NCBI GenBank assembly: GCA_027314515.1
Contig: DAHVAR010000055.1
Span: 21,017 to 85,016 of the forward strand
Length of the DNA: 64,000 nucleotides
Direction: 5' to 3'
Source: Actinomycetota bacterium
GTDB taxonomy: Bacteria > Actinomycetota > Actinomycetes > Streptosporangiales > Streptosporangiaceae
Shown: piece after piece, positions 17,523 through 27,768 of the stretch
Position numbering within the stretch: position 1 is the first letter of the stretch
How the letters are laid out: each line of letters starts with the position of its first letter
The notes under the pieces: generated by a model
Told to the model about the DNA's origin: nothing
What the model saw: only the letters and a program-made list of their open reading frames with translations
Database searches by the model: none
Position numbers and translations under genes: made by a program

Positions 17523-19451
17523 GTGGCACCCCGAAGCGCCTCAACCTCCCATCCAGGGCGGTACCTGACCGCCCTTGTTGTGCTGCTTATCGTGATGCTG
17601 GCCAGCGTGCTCGGCGGCAACATCATCAAGCCGGCCGACTGGCGCAAGAGCTTTAAGGTCGGCCTTGGGCTCGACTTGTCCAGTGGCACGTCGGTCACGC
17701 TGAAGGCCGTCCCGCCGCATGGCGGGACGCCCAACCAGGGTGAGATGGCCAAGGCTATTCAGATCATGACGAACCGGGTCGAAGCCACCGGCCTGACCGG
17801 CTCGACCGTGGTCCAGCAGGGGACGAACGAGATCGTCGTGTCGGTGCCCGGCGCCGGCGCGCAGAAGGTCGCCACGCTGGTCGGCGAGACTGCTCTGCTG
17901 CGGCTGCGGCAGGTGCTGCTCATGGCGCCGAACACCACCACTGGCGCGGCCGCTACTACTCCGGCGCCGTCGGCTTCCTCAGCGCCCAAGACGGGTTCGG
18001 GGTCATCGAGCCCGTCGCCGTCCTCATCGGCCAGTGCTTCCTCGTCGGCCAGTGCTTCCTCATCGCCGAGCCCTTCCTCGTCGGGCGGCTCGAGCAAGGC
18101 AGCCGGCGCTAGCAAGACCGGAGCGAACTCCACGCCGTCGCCGGGCACCTCAGCGTCGACTTCACCGGCAGTGTCAGCCAGCCCTGGCGCTCCAGCCAGC
18201 GGTAAGGCCACGCTGTCCACGACCGCGGACGGAAGCGGCGACCCTGCTCTGCTCAAACCGGCCACGGTGAAGCTGTTCGACGAGCTCAACTGCACCGCCA
18301 GGCAGGGCTGGAAGCAGCAGATCTACCGCGGCGTCCCGAACGCCTGGGACAACCCGAAGGTTCAGACGGTCACCTGCTTCAAGGCGCCCGGTGTCGGGTG
18401 GGAGAAGTACGCCCTGAGCCCGGCCGTCGTGCAGGGCAGCGACCTGACCGGTGTGCAGGCGGTCGACCAGCAGACCGGCTGGGTGGTCACCTTCGGCGTC
18501 AAGGGCCCGGCAGCCAACGCTCTCGGCGCGCTGACGACCACGATGTCGACTGCCTACTACAACAAGAGCACAGGGTCGGCGACGTCACCCCTGGATTACC
18601 TGGCTATCGTGCTCGACGGCGTGTTGCAGGGCTCGCCGCCCCAGGTACAAAGCCCCATCTCCACCAGCGGGCAGATAAACGGCGGGGCCGGCGGATTCAG
18701 CCAGGCGCAGGCGACCACGCTCGCCGACGTGCTCAAGTACGGCAGCCTGCCGCTCTCGTTCCACAACCTGTACACCTCGTCGGTGTCCGCGTCGCTAGGT
18801 GCCGATCAGCTGTCGGCCGGGCTGTTCGCGGCGATGGTCGGCCTGCTGCTCGTGGTGATCTACTCGTTCCTGTACTACCGCGGTCTCGGTGTGGTCTCGG
18901 TGCTCAGCCTGGCGATCGCGGCGTCGGTCTCCTACCTGTCGGTCATCCTGCTGTCGAAATATGAGGCTTTCACCCTGAGCCTGGCCGGCATCGCCGGACT
19001 GATTGTCGCGATCGGAATCACGGCCGACTCGTTCATCGTCTACTTCGAGCGACTGCGCGACGAGGTGCGCGAGGGCAAGTCGCTGCGAGCCGCGGTGGAG
19101 CGCGGCTGGGTACGGGCCAGGCGGACGATCCTGGTGTCGGACACCGTGTCGTTCCTGGCTGCGCTGCTGCTGTACATCCTGTCCGCGTCGGACGTCCGGA
19201 GCTTCGCGTTCACGCTGGGCCTGACCACGCTCGTCGATGTGCTGGTGGTATTCCTGTTCACTAAGCCGATGATCACGCTGCTGGCGAGGACAGAGTTCTA
19301 CGGCCAGGGGCACCGGCTGTCCGGCCTTGATCCGGCCAGGCTCGGCGCGCGGGCGCCATGGCGCGGCGGTCGGCGGCCTGCCGTCGGCACCGCGTCCGCG
19401 ACCACCGCGTCCTCGACCACCCGGACCTCGACCACCACCAGGGAGGCGTGA
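17523..19451 (+). CDS. secD: protein translocase subunit SecD
   Basis: RND-type membrane subunit that uses the proton-motive force to help release exported proteins. The 642-aa product has TM1 (about 14-34), the LGLDLSSGT motif, a large periplasmic region, then TM2-6 with the MVGLLLVVIYSFLYYRG and AGLIVAIGITADSF segments. A Ser/Pro/Ala-rich low-complexity insertion (about 140-240) interrupts the periplasmic domain. GTG start, AAAGG 5 nt upstream. The stop overlaps the secF start by one base. Confidence 0.94.
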   Translation: MAPRSASTSHPGRYLTALVVLLIVMLASVLGGNIIKPADWRKSFKVGLGLDLSSGTSVTLKAVPPHGGTPNQGEMAKAIQIMTNRVEATGLTGSTVVQQGTNEIVVSVPGAGAQKVATLVGETALLRLRQVLLMAPNTTTGAAATTPAPSASSAPKTGSGSSSPSPSSSASASSSASASSSPSPSSSGGSSKAAGASKTGANSTPSPGTSASTSPAVSASPGAPASGKATLSTTADGSGDPALLKPATVKLFDELNCTARQGWKQQIYRGVPNAWDNPKVQTVTCFKAPGVGWEKYALSPAVVQGSDLTGVQAVDQQTGWVVTFGVKGPAANALGALTTTMSTAYYNKSTGSATSPLDYLAIVLDGVLQGSPPQVQSPISTSGQINGGAGGFSQAQATTLADVLKYGSLPLSFHNLYTSSVSASLGADQLSAGLFAAMVGLLLVVIYSFLYYRGLGVVSVLSLAIAASVSYLSVILLSKYEAFTLSLAGIAGLIVAIGITADSFIVYFERLRDEVREGKSLRAAVERGWVRARRTILVSDTVSFLAALLLYILSASDVRSFAFTLGLTTLVDVLVVFLFTKPMITLLARTEFYGQGHRLSGLDPARLGARAPWRGGRRPAVGTASATTASSTTRTSTTTREA

Positions 19452-20818
19452 TGTCGCGGCTGGGCAACCTGACCGGGCGGCTGTACCGCGGCGAGGTCTC
19501 CGTCGACTTCGTCGGCCGGAAGAAACTCTGGTACATCATTTCCGGCTGCATCCTGGTCGTCAGCCTGCTCGGACTGGGATTCCGCGGGCTGAACTACAGC
19601 CTCGAGTTCAAGGGCGGCTCCGAGTGGACGGTCCCGGCGGCGGCAGGCGTGACCCAGGCCAGGCTGGAGCAGATCGTCACCAGCGGCGGCGGCCTCAATG
19701 CAAGCGCGACCGAGGTAAAGCCGTTTAACGGCAACGCGGCGTTCTGGCAGGTCCAGGCTGGCCAGCTGCCGACGAGCACGGCTATCAAGATCGAAGGCGC
19801 GCTGGAGAAGACATTCGGCTTCCCCGCCAAGAAGGTCTCGGTAACGACAGTCGGTGCTAGCTGGGGATCGCAGGTCACCCAGAAGGCGGTCGAGGCGCTG
19901 ATCGCGTTCCTGATCGTGATCGTCATCTACCTGTCGATCGCGTTCGAGTGGCGGATGGCAGCTTCGGCCTTCATCGCGCTGGCGCACGACATCATGATCA
20001 CCGTCGGGGTTTACGCGCTGACCGGTTTCCAGGTCAGCCCGGCCACCGTCATCGGCTTGCTGACTATTCTCGGATACTCGCTCTATGACACCGTCGTCGT
20101 GTTCGACAAGGTCAGGGAGAACACGGCGCCGATTCTCGGCACCCGGAAGAGCACCTACAGCGAGGCAGCCAACCTGGCGCTGAACCAGACCCTGGTCCGG
20201 TCCATCAACACCTCGCTCACCGCTCTGCTGCCGGTGACCGCGATCCTGATCGTCGGCACCCTGCTGCTCGGCAACGGCGAGCTCAAGGATCTGTCGCTCG
20301 TGCTGTTCGTCGGGATGCTATCCGGCACTTACTCCTCGATCTGCATCGCGACGCCAGTGCTGGCGGACCTGAAGGAGCGGGAGCCGCAGTACAAGCAGCT
20401 TGCTAAGCAGGTAGCGCTGCGCGCGGCCGGCGGCCGCGGCGCGTTGCGCCGCGCGGCCAAGTCGGGCGCAGCGGTCGGCGGCAGCAGTGCGTCGAATGCC
20501 GGTGCAGCTAACGGCAGCGCGGCAAACGGCAGCGCGGCAAACGGCGGTGCTACCGCAGGGTTCACCGCTGAGGGCCGCCGGACCGGTGTGCCGGAATCTC
20601 GCGCCGTCAGATCTGGTGGGCTCGCCGACGATCTGGTCGACGAGGATGTCGATCCGGACGAGGCGATAGCCGACGAAGAGGCCGTGGCAGCCGCTCAGCC
20701 AGCAGCCAGCGGCCAGGCACGAGGCACGAGCATGCCCCGAGCGCCGGGATCACGTCAGCAGCCGGTGCGCCGGACGGCGGCCAAGCGGCGGCCAGGCGGC
20801 AAGAAGAAGCGGCGGTAG
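19451..20818 (+). CDS. secF: protein translocase subunit SecF
   Basis: Partner of SecD, 455 aa, six membrane segments; visible motifs include YSLEFKGG and TILGYSLYDTVVVFDKVRE. ATG at 19451 with GGGAGG (19441-19446) 4 nt upstream is preferred to an in-frame ATG at 19358 inside secD. After the last TM, the roughly 130-residue C-terminal tail is low complexity, with a repeated Ala-Asn-Gly-Ser motif and a basic Lys/Arg end. The stop overlaps the apt start (TAGTG). Confidence 0.94.
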   Translation: MSRLGNLTGRLYRGEVSVDFVGRKKLWYIISGCILVVSLLGLGFRGLNYSLEFKGGSEWTVPAAAGVTQARLEQIVTSGGGLNASATEVKPFNGNAAFWQVQAGQLPTSTAIKIEGALEKTFGFPAKKVSVTTVGASWGSQVTQKAVEALIAFLIVIVIYLSIAFEWRMAASAFIALAHDIMITVGVYALTGFQVSPATVIGLLTILGYSLYDTVVVFDKVRENTAPILGTRKSTYSEAANLALNQTLVRSINTSLTALLPVTAILIVGTLLLGNGELKDLSLVLFVGMLSGTYSSICIATPVLADLKEREPQYKQLAKQVALRAAGGRGALRRAAKSGAAVGGSSASNAGAANGSAANGSAANGGATAGFTAEGRRTGVPESRAVRSGGLADDLVDEDVDPDEAIADEEAVAAAQPAASGQARGTSMPRAPGSRQQPVRRTAAKRRPGGKKKRR

Positions 20819-21369
20819 TGCCTCAGCAGGCAACCGGGGACGGACCCGGCGCGGACGTGACCGGATTGCTCAAGTCAAGCATCCGGGACATCTTCGACTA
20901 CCCGCAGCCGGGCATTGTCTTCAAGGACATCACACCGCTGCTGGCCGACGGTGAGGCGTTCGCGTCGGTGGTCACAGCGCTCGCGGCCGGATACGAGGGT
21001 GTGACGAAAGTCGCTGGGATCGAGGCGCGCGGTTTCATCCTGGCCGCCCCGGTGGCCCTGGCGCTGCAGGCCGGCTTCGTGCCGGTGCGAAAGCACGGCA
21101 AACTGCCAGGGGAGACGTACACGCAGTCCTACGATCTCGAGTACGGCACGGCCACGCTCGAGGTGCATACCGATGCGTTTGACGCATCTGATCGGGTTCT
21201 GATCGTCGACGACGTGCTGGCCACCGGCGGGACCGCAGCGGCTACCGCCGAACTTGTCCGGCTCACAGGGGCCGAAGTGGCCGGCGTGGTCGTCTTGCTC
21301 GAACTCGAATTCCTTGCGGGCCGGGCGAAGCTGCCCGGGCTCACGGTCCGGTCGCTGCTTCCGGTGTGA
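20818..21369 (+). CDS. apt: adenine phosphoribosyltransferase
   Basis: Cytosolic purine salvage: adenine plus PRPP to AMP. The 183-aa protein has the PRPP-binding motif VLIVDDVLATGGTA, the IEARGFI segment and the FPQPGIVFKDITP-type start region (YPQPGIVFKDI). GTG start overlapping the secF stop by one base. Position between secF and relA is conserved in actinobacteria. Confidence 0.95.
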   Translation: MPQQATGDGPGADVTGLLKSSIRDIFDYPQPGIVFKDITPLLADGEAFASVVTALAAGYEGVTKVAGIEARGFILAAPVALALQAGFVPVRKHGKLPGETYTQSYDLEYGTATLEVHTDAFDASDRVLIVDDVLATGGTAAATAELVRLTGAEVAGVVVLLELEFLAGRAKLPGLTVRSLLPV

Positions 21370-21445
21370 CGCAACCTACCGAGGCGGGCAGTTCCCGATT
21401 GGTCCACCGATAGACTTGTTGACACGGCGGACTTGAGGAGCGCAT

Positions 21446-24157
21446 GTGGCCGGTGACGTGGCGACGGCCGGAACGGCCGGACCCGATGTCACCCAGGAGC
21501 TGCCCACAGTGGATGGCGGGGTGACATCGCCCGCTATTATGCCCGCAGCACCGCCCGCCGGATCGGCACAGGACGCCGCAGACCAGGACTTTACGGACTC
21601 CAGCGCCGCGAATTACGGCGGGCTGGCTCACCTGTCGGCCGACGGGCATGGCGCGGACTACGACGAGTCGGCGCACGGGTTTGGCGATAGTCACGGCGCC
21701 GATAACGACGACGCTCGTCCGGTTCGGCCCTACTCGGCCGGTTCCGGTGGTTCGGGCGGTTCCGGTGGTTCCGGCCCGTCCGGCTGGAAGGCAGTGGCCC
21801 GGAGCTCCGCCGGCAAGAAGTCCGCGGCGCGAGCGGCCGCCGGCCGGGTATCCCGCCGGTCGGCAGCAGCAGCCGCCGCCGAGCCAGCGCGGAGCGCGGA
21901 GCCCCAGGCTGACGGAAGTTCCGGCGCGGCGGCAATGCGGCGCCGCCTGGCCCGTCTTGGCTCGCCACGCGGGGGCTCGGTCAACCCCGTACTTGAGCCG
22001 CTCATCCGGACCGTGCGCGCGACCCACCCGAAAGCCGACATCCGGAAGATCGAGCGTGCCTATGAGGCAGCGGCCCAGCTGCATGCGGGCCAGTCCCGGC
22101 GCAGCGGGGACCCGTATATCACGCATCCGCTCGCGGTGGCCACGATCCTCGCCGAGCTCGGCATGCCGCACGACACGATCTGCGCGGCGCTCCTGCATGA
22201 CACCGTGGAGGATACCCAGTACACGATTGCCCAGCTCAGCCAGGACTTCGGCGAAGAAGTGGCTGCCCTCGTCGATGGCGTGACGAAGCTGGACAAGGTG
22301 AAGTACGGCGACGCCGCGCAGGCCGAGACCGTCCGCAAGATGGTCGTGGCCATGTCGCGCGACATCCGCGTACTCGTCATCAAGCTGGCCGATCGCCTGC
22401 ACAACATGCGCACGCTCCGCTATCTGCCGCGGGAGAAGCAGGAGCAGAAGTCGCGCGAGGTGCTGGAGATCTTCGCGCCGCTGGCGCACCGGCTTGGCAT
22501 GAACACGGTCAAGTGGGAGCTGGAAGACCTCGCCTTCGCGACCTTGTATCCGAAGCGGTACGACGAGATCGCCCGGTTGGTCTCTGAGCGAGCTCCGCGG
22601 CGGGAGATGTTCCTGCAGGAAGTGATCGAGGACGTCGAGGAGGACCTGAAGGACGCGAAGATCAAGGCGTATGTCACCGGCCGCCCGAAGCATTACTACT
22701 CTGTGTACCAGAAGATGATCGCGCGTAATGTCGGCTTTGATGACATTTACGATCTAGTCGGCATCCGCATCCTTGTCGAATCGCTGCGTGACTGTTATGC
22801 GGTGCTCGGCACCGTGCATGCGCGGTGGAATCCGGTTCCCGGCCGGTTCAAGGACTACATCGCGATGCCCAAGTTCAACCTGTACCAGTCGCTTCACACC
22901 ACGGTGATCGGCCCGGAGGGCAAGCCGGTCGAACTCCAGATCCGGACCTGGGGCATGCACAAGCGGGCGGAGTATGGCGTCGCCGCGCACTGGAAGTACA
23001 AGGAGGACATGGTCGGCGGCGGTGGCACCGGCGACATGGCCTGGCTGCGGCAACTCGTCGACTGGCAGCGGGAGACCGAGGATCCGGCCGAGTTCCTCGA
23101 CTCCCTGCGCTTCGACCTTGGCGGTGCTGAAGTCTACGTCTTCACCCCTCGCGGCGAGGTGATAGCGCTGCCGCAGGGCTCGACTCCCGTTGACTTCGCC
23201 TATGCGATCCACACAGAGGTGGGCCACCGCACTATCGGTGCCCGGGTGAACGGGCGCCTCGTGGCGCTGGAAAGCACGTTGAGTAACGGCGACACCGTCG
23301 AGATCTTCACCTCCAAGGCCCCGGAGGCGGGCCCGAGCCAGGACTGGCTCGGGTTCGTGAAGAGCGCGCGCGCCAAGAACAAGATCCGGCACTGGTTCTC
23401 CAAGGAGCGGCGGGAGGCCGCGGCGGAGACCGGCAAGACCGCGATCGCTCGGATGATGCGCAAGCAGAACCTGCCACTGCAGCGCCTGGCCACCGCGGAC
23501 GCACTGAACGCGATCGCCACTGAACTGCACTACACCGACCTGTCTGCGCTCTACGCGGCGGTGGGCGAAGGACACGTCAGCGCGCAGTCAGTGGTAGCCA
23601 AGCTGGTCAAGTCGGCTGGCGGCGTCGAAGGCGCGCAGGAGGACCTTGCCGAGGCGACTCTGGTGACCCGCCAGGCGCGCCCGGCCACCCCGGTCGGTGA
23701 CTCGGGCGTCGTCGTGGAGGGCGCGAACGACGTCTGGGCGCGGCTGTCGAAATGCTGCACCCCGGTTCCCGGCGACCAGATTACTGGCTTCGTCACCAGG
23801 GGGAACGGCGTCTCGGTCCACCGCGCCGACTGCATGAATCTCGGGCACCTGCTGGAGTCGCAACCAGAGCGCATGGTCAGCGTCCGCTGGTCGCCCAGGG
23901 AAGGCTCGCAGTTCCTGGTGGCGATCCAGGTCGAGGCGCTCGATCGGACCGGACTGCTCTCTGACGTGACCCGGACCCTGTCCGATCAGCACGTGAATAT
24001 CCTGTCGGCTACCGTCAGCACGACTCGTGACCGAGTCGCGTTCAGCCGGTTCACGTTCGAGATGGGCGACCCCAAGCACCTCGGTGCCGTCCTGCGCGCT
24101 GTCCGCTCGATCGACGGCGTCTACGACGTCTACCGCGTCACCAGCTTAGCCAGCTAG
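21446..24157 (+). CDS. relA: bifunctional (p)ppGpp synthetase/hydrolase
   Basis: Stringent-response enzyme of the Rel family, 903 aa. Domains in order: a long low-complexity Ala/Gly/Ser N-terminus (1-170); HD hydrolase domain with intact LLHDTVEDT (about 247-255); synthetase domain with [15 protein letters not shown] domain starting [20 protein letters not shown] (about 563); the zinc-finger-like KCCTPVPGD (about 768); and a C-terminal ACT domain. The HD motif argues for both synthesis and hydrolysis. GTG start with GAGGAG at 21435-21440. A perfect TTGACA (21419-21424) lies too close to the start to be its -35. Confidence 0.96.
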   Translation: MAGDVATAGTAGPDVTQELPTVDGGVTSPAIMPAAPPAGSAQDAADQDFTDSSAANYGGLAHLSADGHGADYDESAHGFGDSHGADNDDARPVRPYSAGSGGSGGSGGSGPSGWKAVARSSAGKKSAARAAAGRVSRRSAAAAAAEPARSAEPQADGSSGAAAMRRRLARLGSPRGGSVNPVLEPLIRTVRATHPKADIRKIERAYEAAAQLHAGQSRRSGDPYITHPLAVATILAELGMPHDTICAALLHDTVEDTQYTIAQLSQDFGEEVAALVDGVTKLDKVKYGDAAQAETVRKMVVAMSRDIRVLVIKLADRLHNMRTLRYLPREKQEQKSREVLEIFAPLAHRLGMNTVKWELEDLAFATLYPKRYDEIARLVSERAPRREMFLQEVIEDVEEDLKDAKIKAYVTGRPKHYYSVYQKMIARNVGFDDIYDLVGIRILVESLRDCYAVLGTVHARWNPVPGRFKDYIAMPKFNLYQSLHTTVIGPEGKPVELQIRTWGMHKRAEYGVAAHWKYKEDMVGGGGTGDMAWLRQLVDWQRETEDPAEFLDSLRFDLGGAEVYVFTPRGEVIALPQGSTPVDFAYAIHTEVGHRTIGARVNGRLVALESTLSNGDTVEIFTSKAPEAGPSQDWLGFVKSARAKNKIRHWFSKERREAAAETGKTAIARMMRKQNLPLQRLATADALNAIATELHYTDLSALYAAVGEGHVSAQSVVAKLVKSAGGVEGAQEDLAEATLVTRQARPATPVGDSGVVVEGANDVWARLSKCCTPVPGDQITGFVTRGNGVSVHRADCMNLGHLLESQPERMVSVRWSPREGSQFLVAIQVEALDRTGLLSDVTRTLSDQHVNILSATVSTTRDRVAFSRFTFEMGDPKHLGAVLRAVRSIDGVYDVYRVTSLAS

Positions 24158-24572
24158 CAGGGTCGTCAGCCCGCGTCGGCATTGGGCCGCTGCTTCGCGA
24201 GCACTCATGGATGTGAGGTTTTCGTTGCCAGGGCAACAGCGGACTCACTTTCACCTGCGGCGAACAGCGCCACAGCATCGGGCAAACAGTACAAAATGGC
24301 ATCCAACGTCGCTGGGGCCGACGGCAGCGGGCCTAAGGATCGCTCACGGCAGCTGGCGTTGGTGGCCTGCGGCAGTGCCCACACCAGGCTTCCGGGTGCG
24401 CCTCGCCGGTAAGTGGCTGGCGGGGGAGGCGCCGGGGTTCGCGCACCGCGGCAGCGGGCGTCACGTTGCTCACGGAAGTCGGTGACGAGCGCGTCTCGGG
24501 CCAGATAAGGCACGCACAACGCGAGCCTATGCCGGCCCGCAGAGCGGGGCGCGAACCCCGGCGCCGAAACGA
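24158..24572. other. 415-bp region between convergent relA and DUF349 genes
   Basis: No convincing gene: open frames on both strands here lack ribosome sites and recognisable sequence. The right half is a 138-bp element bounded by perfect 17-bp inverted repeats (24428-24565), annotated separately. The left half shows nothing clear. Confidence 0.55.
24428..24565. repeat. 138-bp element with perfect 17-bp terminal inverted repeats
   Basis: GGCGCCGGGGTTCGCGC (24428-24444) is the exact reverse complement of GCGCGAACCCCGGCGCC (24549-24565). The 104-nt interior has smaller stems such as GTCAC/GTGAC and CCCGC-AGA-GCGGG (24536-24548). No transposase is encoded; flanks share at most a GA dinucleotide. 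It may be a MITE-like remnant, a structured RNA, or a shared terminator. Confidence 0.7.
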
Positions 24573-25811
24573 CTAGCCTGACAATTCGGCGAGCGTGCGC
24601 TCGGCCTCGGCCAGCCAGGACTGCCGTGCATCCAGGGCTTCCCTGGCTTGCTGCTGTGCCTTTTGGTCGCCACTGGCCTCGGCCTTGGCGAGCTGGCGCT
24701 CAAGATGGGTGATAGCCGCGCGGATCTGGTCCACGGTGCCGCGGGCCCGCGACAGCGCCTCGGGGTTGGTGCGGCGCCAGTGCGAGTCCTCTGCCTTGCG
24801 CAGCGTCTCCTCGATCTTGCGGAGGCCGCCCTCCAGCCGATCCTGCGAGTCGCGCGGGACGGCACCAGCCCGCTCCCAGTGCTCCAGGATGCCGCGCAAC
24901 GCCGCCCTGGCCGCCCGCGCGTCGGTGACCGGCAGCAGCTTCTCAGCCTCGGCGAGCAACTGCTCCTTGACCACGACGTGCTCGCGTAGCTCCCGGTCCT
25001 TGGCGTCCAGGATGTTGGAGCGCCCCTTGAAGAAAGCATCCTGCGCAGTCCTGAACCGGTTCCACAGGTCATCCTCGGCCGCCCGGTCCGCCCGGCCCGC
25101 CTGCTTCCAGGCGCGCATGAGTTCCCGGTATGCCGTCGCCGTGGCGCTCCAGTCCGTCGAGGTTGACAGCTCCTCAGCGCGGGCGACGAGCTCTTCCTTC
25201 CGGGCGCGGATTGCCTCGCGCTCCTCCTCCAGGGTGGCGAAGTAGGCCTTGCGCCGCTTCGCGAAGGCGTTCCGGGCTGCGGAGAGCCGCTTCCAGAGTG
25301 CCGCCTCGGCGGCCCGGTCGCCGCGCGGCGCGTCCTTCCACTCCTCGAGTAGCTGGCGCATCCGCTCGCCGCTGGCCTTCCAGTGGGTGGCCTCGGCGGC
25401 GAGCCGTTCTGCCTCGCTGACGATGCGCTCCTTGACCTCATGCGCACTAGCCCTGGCCTGCTCGCGAGCGGCCCGGTGCTCCTCACGCCGATGCTCGATT
25501 GTTCCGGCGAGAGCCTCCAGGCGGGACTGCAGGCCATCGAGGTCCCCGATCGCGTGCGCTCCGGTGACCGCGGCCGTCAGCCTCGTTATCGTCGCCCTCG
25601 CCTGGCCGGCCGACAGGTCGGTACTGGACATGCGCTGCTCGAGCAGGCTGATCTCGGTCTCCAGCGCATCGAACTTGCGCTTGAAGAAGGCCAGCGCCTC
25701 GTCTGGACTGCCCGCCTGCCACGAGCCGATCTCGCGCTCGCCGTCAGCTGTGCGGACGTAGACAGTCCCGTCTTCGGCTACCCGGCCCCACGGGTCGCTT
25801 GCGGTGCTCAC
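24573..25811 (-). CDS. DUF349-repeat coiled-coil protein
   Basis: The 412-aa protein has a small N-terminal part (DPWGRVAEDGTVYVR) and then almost wholly helical, charged sequence with at least three DUF349 repeats (EEWKDAPRGDRAAEAALWKR; RAWKQAGRADRAAEDDLWNR; LEHWERAGAVPRDSQDRLE). DUF349 proteins are cytosolic and their function is not established. GTG start with AGGAGG (25823-25818, minus strand) 6 nt upstream. It is 38 nt downstream of the cyclophilin gene on the same strand, probably one operon. Confidence 0.88.
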   Translation of the reverse strand: MSTASDPWGRVAEDGTVYVRTADGEREIGSWQAGSPDEALAFFKRKFDALETEISLLEQRMSSTDLSAGQARATITRLTAAVTGAHAIGDLDGLQSRLEALAGTIEHRREEHRAAREQARASAHEVKERIVSEAERLAAEATHWKASGERMRQLLEEWKDAPRGDRAAEAALWKRLSAARNAFAKRRKAYFATLEEEREAIRARKEELVARAEELSTSTDWSATATAYRELMRAWKQAGRADRAAEDDLWNRFRTAQDAFFKGRSNILDAKDRELREHVVVKEQLLAEAEKLLPVTDARAARAALRGILEHWERAGAVPRDSQDRLEGGLRKIEETLRKAEDSHWRRTNPEALSRARGTVDQIRAAITHLERQLAKAEASGDQKAQQQAREALDARQSWLAEAERTLAELSG

Positions 25812-25849
25812 CGCGTACCTCCTGCTCGGTACCTGACCGGCTCAGCCAA

Positions 25850-26743
25850 TCAGGTCTTGGTGATCGTCACGCTCTCGATCTGGACCTTCTCCTTTGGGTG
25901 CCCGTCGCCGGTACCGTTGGAGTTGTCGCTGCCTGCTTTGGCCACCTGCTGGATGATGCTGAGCCCGCTCGCGACGGTGCCGAACGGCGTATAACTGGCT
26001 GGCAGGTCGGTGGCCTTGTACACGAAGAAGAACTGACTGCCATTGCTGTCCGGCTGTCCCGTGTTGGCCATCGCGACCGTGCCGGCCGGATACAGGGCCT
26101 CTGCGCTGCCGTTCACCGTGACCTGCTTGAGCGAAGCAAGGTTCTCGCTGTTGAAGACGTAGCCGGGGCCGCCCGTGCCGGTCCCCGTCGGGTCGCCGCA
26201 CTGCAGCACATAGATGCCGACGGTTACCAGCCGGTGGCATTGCGTGTTGTTGAAGTAGCTCTGATCTGCCAGCGAGACGAACGAGTTCACCGTGCAGGGG
26301 GCCGCACTGCCGGCCAGGTCAACCACGATAGTGCCGCGGTTCGTGGTGAACGTCGCGGTGTACGTCGCCCGCTTGCCGGGCCGGGCCGGCGGCAGGGACA
26401 CCGGCCGGGCGGCGGCACCGCTCTTGGTGTAGACGCACTTGCCGTCAACCATGGCCGCGGTGGAGGTCGGCGAGGGGGTAGCGGAGGCGGCGGGGCCGGG
26501 GGAGACCGGGGTGGCGGCGCTCGAAGCTGCTGGCGTGCTCGAACTGGCCGCGGCGTTCGACTTGGGGGTGTTAAAGGTGCCCAGGATCGCTGGAATGATC
26601 AGGCCTACCCCGACAACCAGGACGGCCGCGATGATCGCCACCGACCACTGCCGCGCTCGCCTGGTCCGATCAGCCTGCCGCATCATACGGCGCTGATGAG
26701 CTTGCCTGGCAAGCTGGCGCTGGCGTTGCTTTTTGCTGGCCAC
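25850..26743 (-). CDS. membrane-anchored cyclophilin-type peptidyl-prolyl isomerase
   Basis: Accelerates proline cis-trans isomerisation on exported proteins. The 297-aa product has a basic N-terminus, one TM segment (about 35-55), a Ser/Thr/Ala/Pro linker (about 60-95) and a cyclophilin domain with NSFVSLA, CHRLV, FNSENL and GSQFFFVY blocks. The catalytic Arg equivalent is in the CHRLV segment. GTG at 26743 is preferred to ATG 26818 because AGGAGG (26758-26753) lies 9 nt upstream and the extra 25 residues look noncoding. A ppiB-type gene near relA is conserved. Confidence 0.9.
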   Translation of the reverse strand: MASKKQRQRQLARQAHQRRMMRQADRTRRARQWSVAIIAAVLVVGVGLIIPAILGTFNTPKSNAAASSSTPAASSAATPVSPGPAASATPSPTSTAAMVDGKCVYTKSGAAARPVSLPPARPGKRATYTATFTTNRGTIVVDLAGSAAPCTVNSFVSLADQSYFNNTQCHRLVTVGIYVLQCGDPTGTGTGGPGYVFNSENLASLKQVTVNGSAEALYPAGTVAMANTGQPDSNGSQFFFVYKATDLPASYTPFGTVASGLSIIQQVAKAGSDNSNGTGDGHPKEKVQIESVTITKT

Positions 26744-27075
26744 CCGCGTGATCCTCCTGCTCACCCGCAGTTTCCTGCGGTCTGCGTGGTCTGGCAAACG
26801 GCCCGCCGACGAAGGCATCGGCCCCTGGGCGGTGTGTTGCGAAACTTCGCGAATCGTACCGTTGCACCAGCAATTTTAATGCCGTCGTTACTTTTCGAGT
26901 CCCAACCGCTCCCAACTCGTGTCCTGACGGGACTGGGCTGGGCTGACGGCACGCTGGCCTGCAGTTCTCGGTAGCCTTGAGGCAGGCACCGCGAGCGTCC
27001 GGTTCGGTCCGCCCAACCGCAGGCGACCGGGTACCAGCTTGGCGCGGAGGGACCGGAGGAGCGCGAGGAGGCACA
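26744..27075. other. 332-bp divergent region
   Basis: Separates the minus-strand cyclophilin gene from the plus-strand metallo-beta-lactamase-fold gene and must hold both promoters. Visible: CCGCAG-TTTC-CTGCGG hairpin (26765-26780) close to the cyclophilin start, the 8-bp palindrome TTCGCGAA (26846-26853), and a relatively AT-rich patch around 26872-26890. TAGCCT (26972-26977) is a weak -10 candidate for the rightward gene. No gene seen. Confidence 0.45.
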
Positions 27076-27768
27076 GTGCTGATAGCAGGGTTTCCCGCTG
27101 GCTCCTTCGCGGCGAACTGCTACCTGCTCGCACCAGGGCCAGGCACGGAATGCCTCATCATCGACCCTGGTCAGGATGCCGAGCAGGGAATCAACGAGCT
27201 GATCGAGCGGTACCGGCTCCGGCCGGTGGCGGTGCTCGCGACCCACGGGCACATCGACCACATCTGGTCGGTGGCGCCGGTATGCGGCGCGAAGGGCATC
27301 CCCGCCTACATTCACCCAGCTGACCGGGCGCTGCTGTCCGACCCTGGCCGCGGCCTGGGTCTGGGTCCTGGCCAGCAGCTGTTCGGGGGGCTGACGTTCA
27401 CCGAGCCGGACGACGTACTCGAGCTCTCGGACGGGATGACGCTGCGGCTGTGCGGCCTTGAGATCGTGGTCGACCACGCGCCGGGGCACACGCCGGGCTC
27501 GGTGGCGTTCCGGCTGGCCGGCGGCGCGGAGGCGGGCACGCTGTTCAGCGGCGACCTGCTGTTCGCCGGGTCGATCGGCCGGACCGACCTGCCGGGCGGC
27601 GACTACGACACGATCCTGGCCAGCCTGGCACGGGTCTGCCTGCCGTTGCCGGACGAGACTGTGGTGCTCTCCGGCCACGGGCCGCAGACGACGATCGGGG
27701 CGGAGCGGGCGCATAATCCGTTCCTGGCCGGGCTGACCCCGGCTAGCGGCCCGGCTACCGGGCTGTGA
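27076..27768 (+). CDS. metallo-beta-lactamase-fold hydrolase, glyoxalase II-like
   Basis: Zinc hydrolase of 230 aa. The metal motif H57-G-H59-I-D61-H62 is intact, followed by the DHAPGHTPGS His and GDLLFAGSIGRTD Asp ligands and a terminal SGHGP His. A hydroxyacyl-glutathione-type or mycothiol-thioester role is possible but not shown. GTG at 27076 is preferred to TTG 26977 because GAGGAGG (27065-27071) is 4 nt upstream and homologs begin LIAGFPAGSFAANCY. In mycobacteria hisS follows this gene; here aspS does. Confidence 0.88.
   Translation: MLIAGFPAGSFAANCYLLAPGPGTECLIIDPGQDAEQGINELIERYRLRPVAVLATHGHIDHIWSVAPVCGAKGIPAYIHPADRALLSDPGRGLGLGPGQQLFGGLTFTEPDDVLELSDGMTLRLCGLEIVVDHAPGHTPGSVAFRLAGGAEAGTLFSGDLLFAGSIGRTDLPGGDYDTILASLARVCLPLPDETVVLSGHGPQTTIGAERAHNPFLAGLTPASGPATGL

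Noticed and set aside
21419..21424. TTGACA as relA promoter -35
   Set aside because: A -10 at the proper distance would fall on the start codon; no TANNNT is there.
24205..24519. 104-aa minus-strand frame between relA and the DUF349 gene
   Set aside because: No ribosome site, no recognisable domain, and it overlaps the inverted-repeat element.
24530..24570. tRNA T-arm on the minus strand (GGGGTTCGCGCCCC)
   Set aside because: The sequence is one arm of the perfect 17-bp inverted repeat; no acceptor, D or anticodon arms can be drawn around it.
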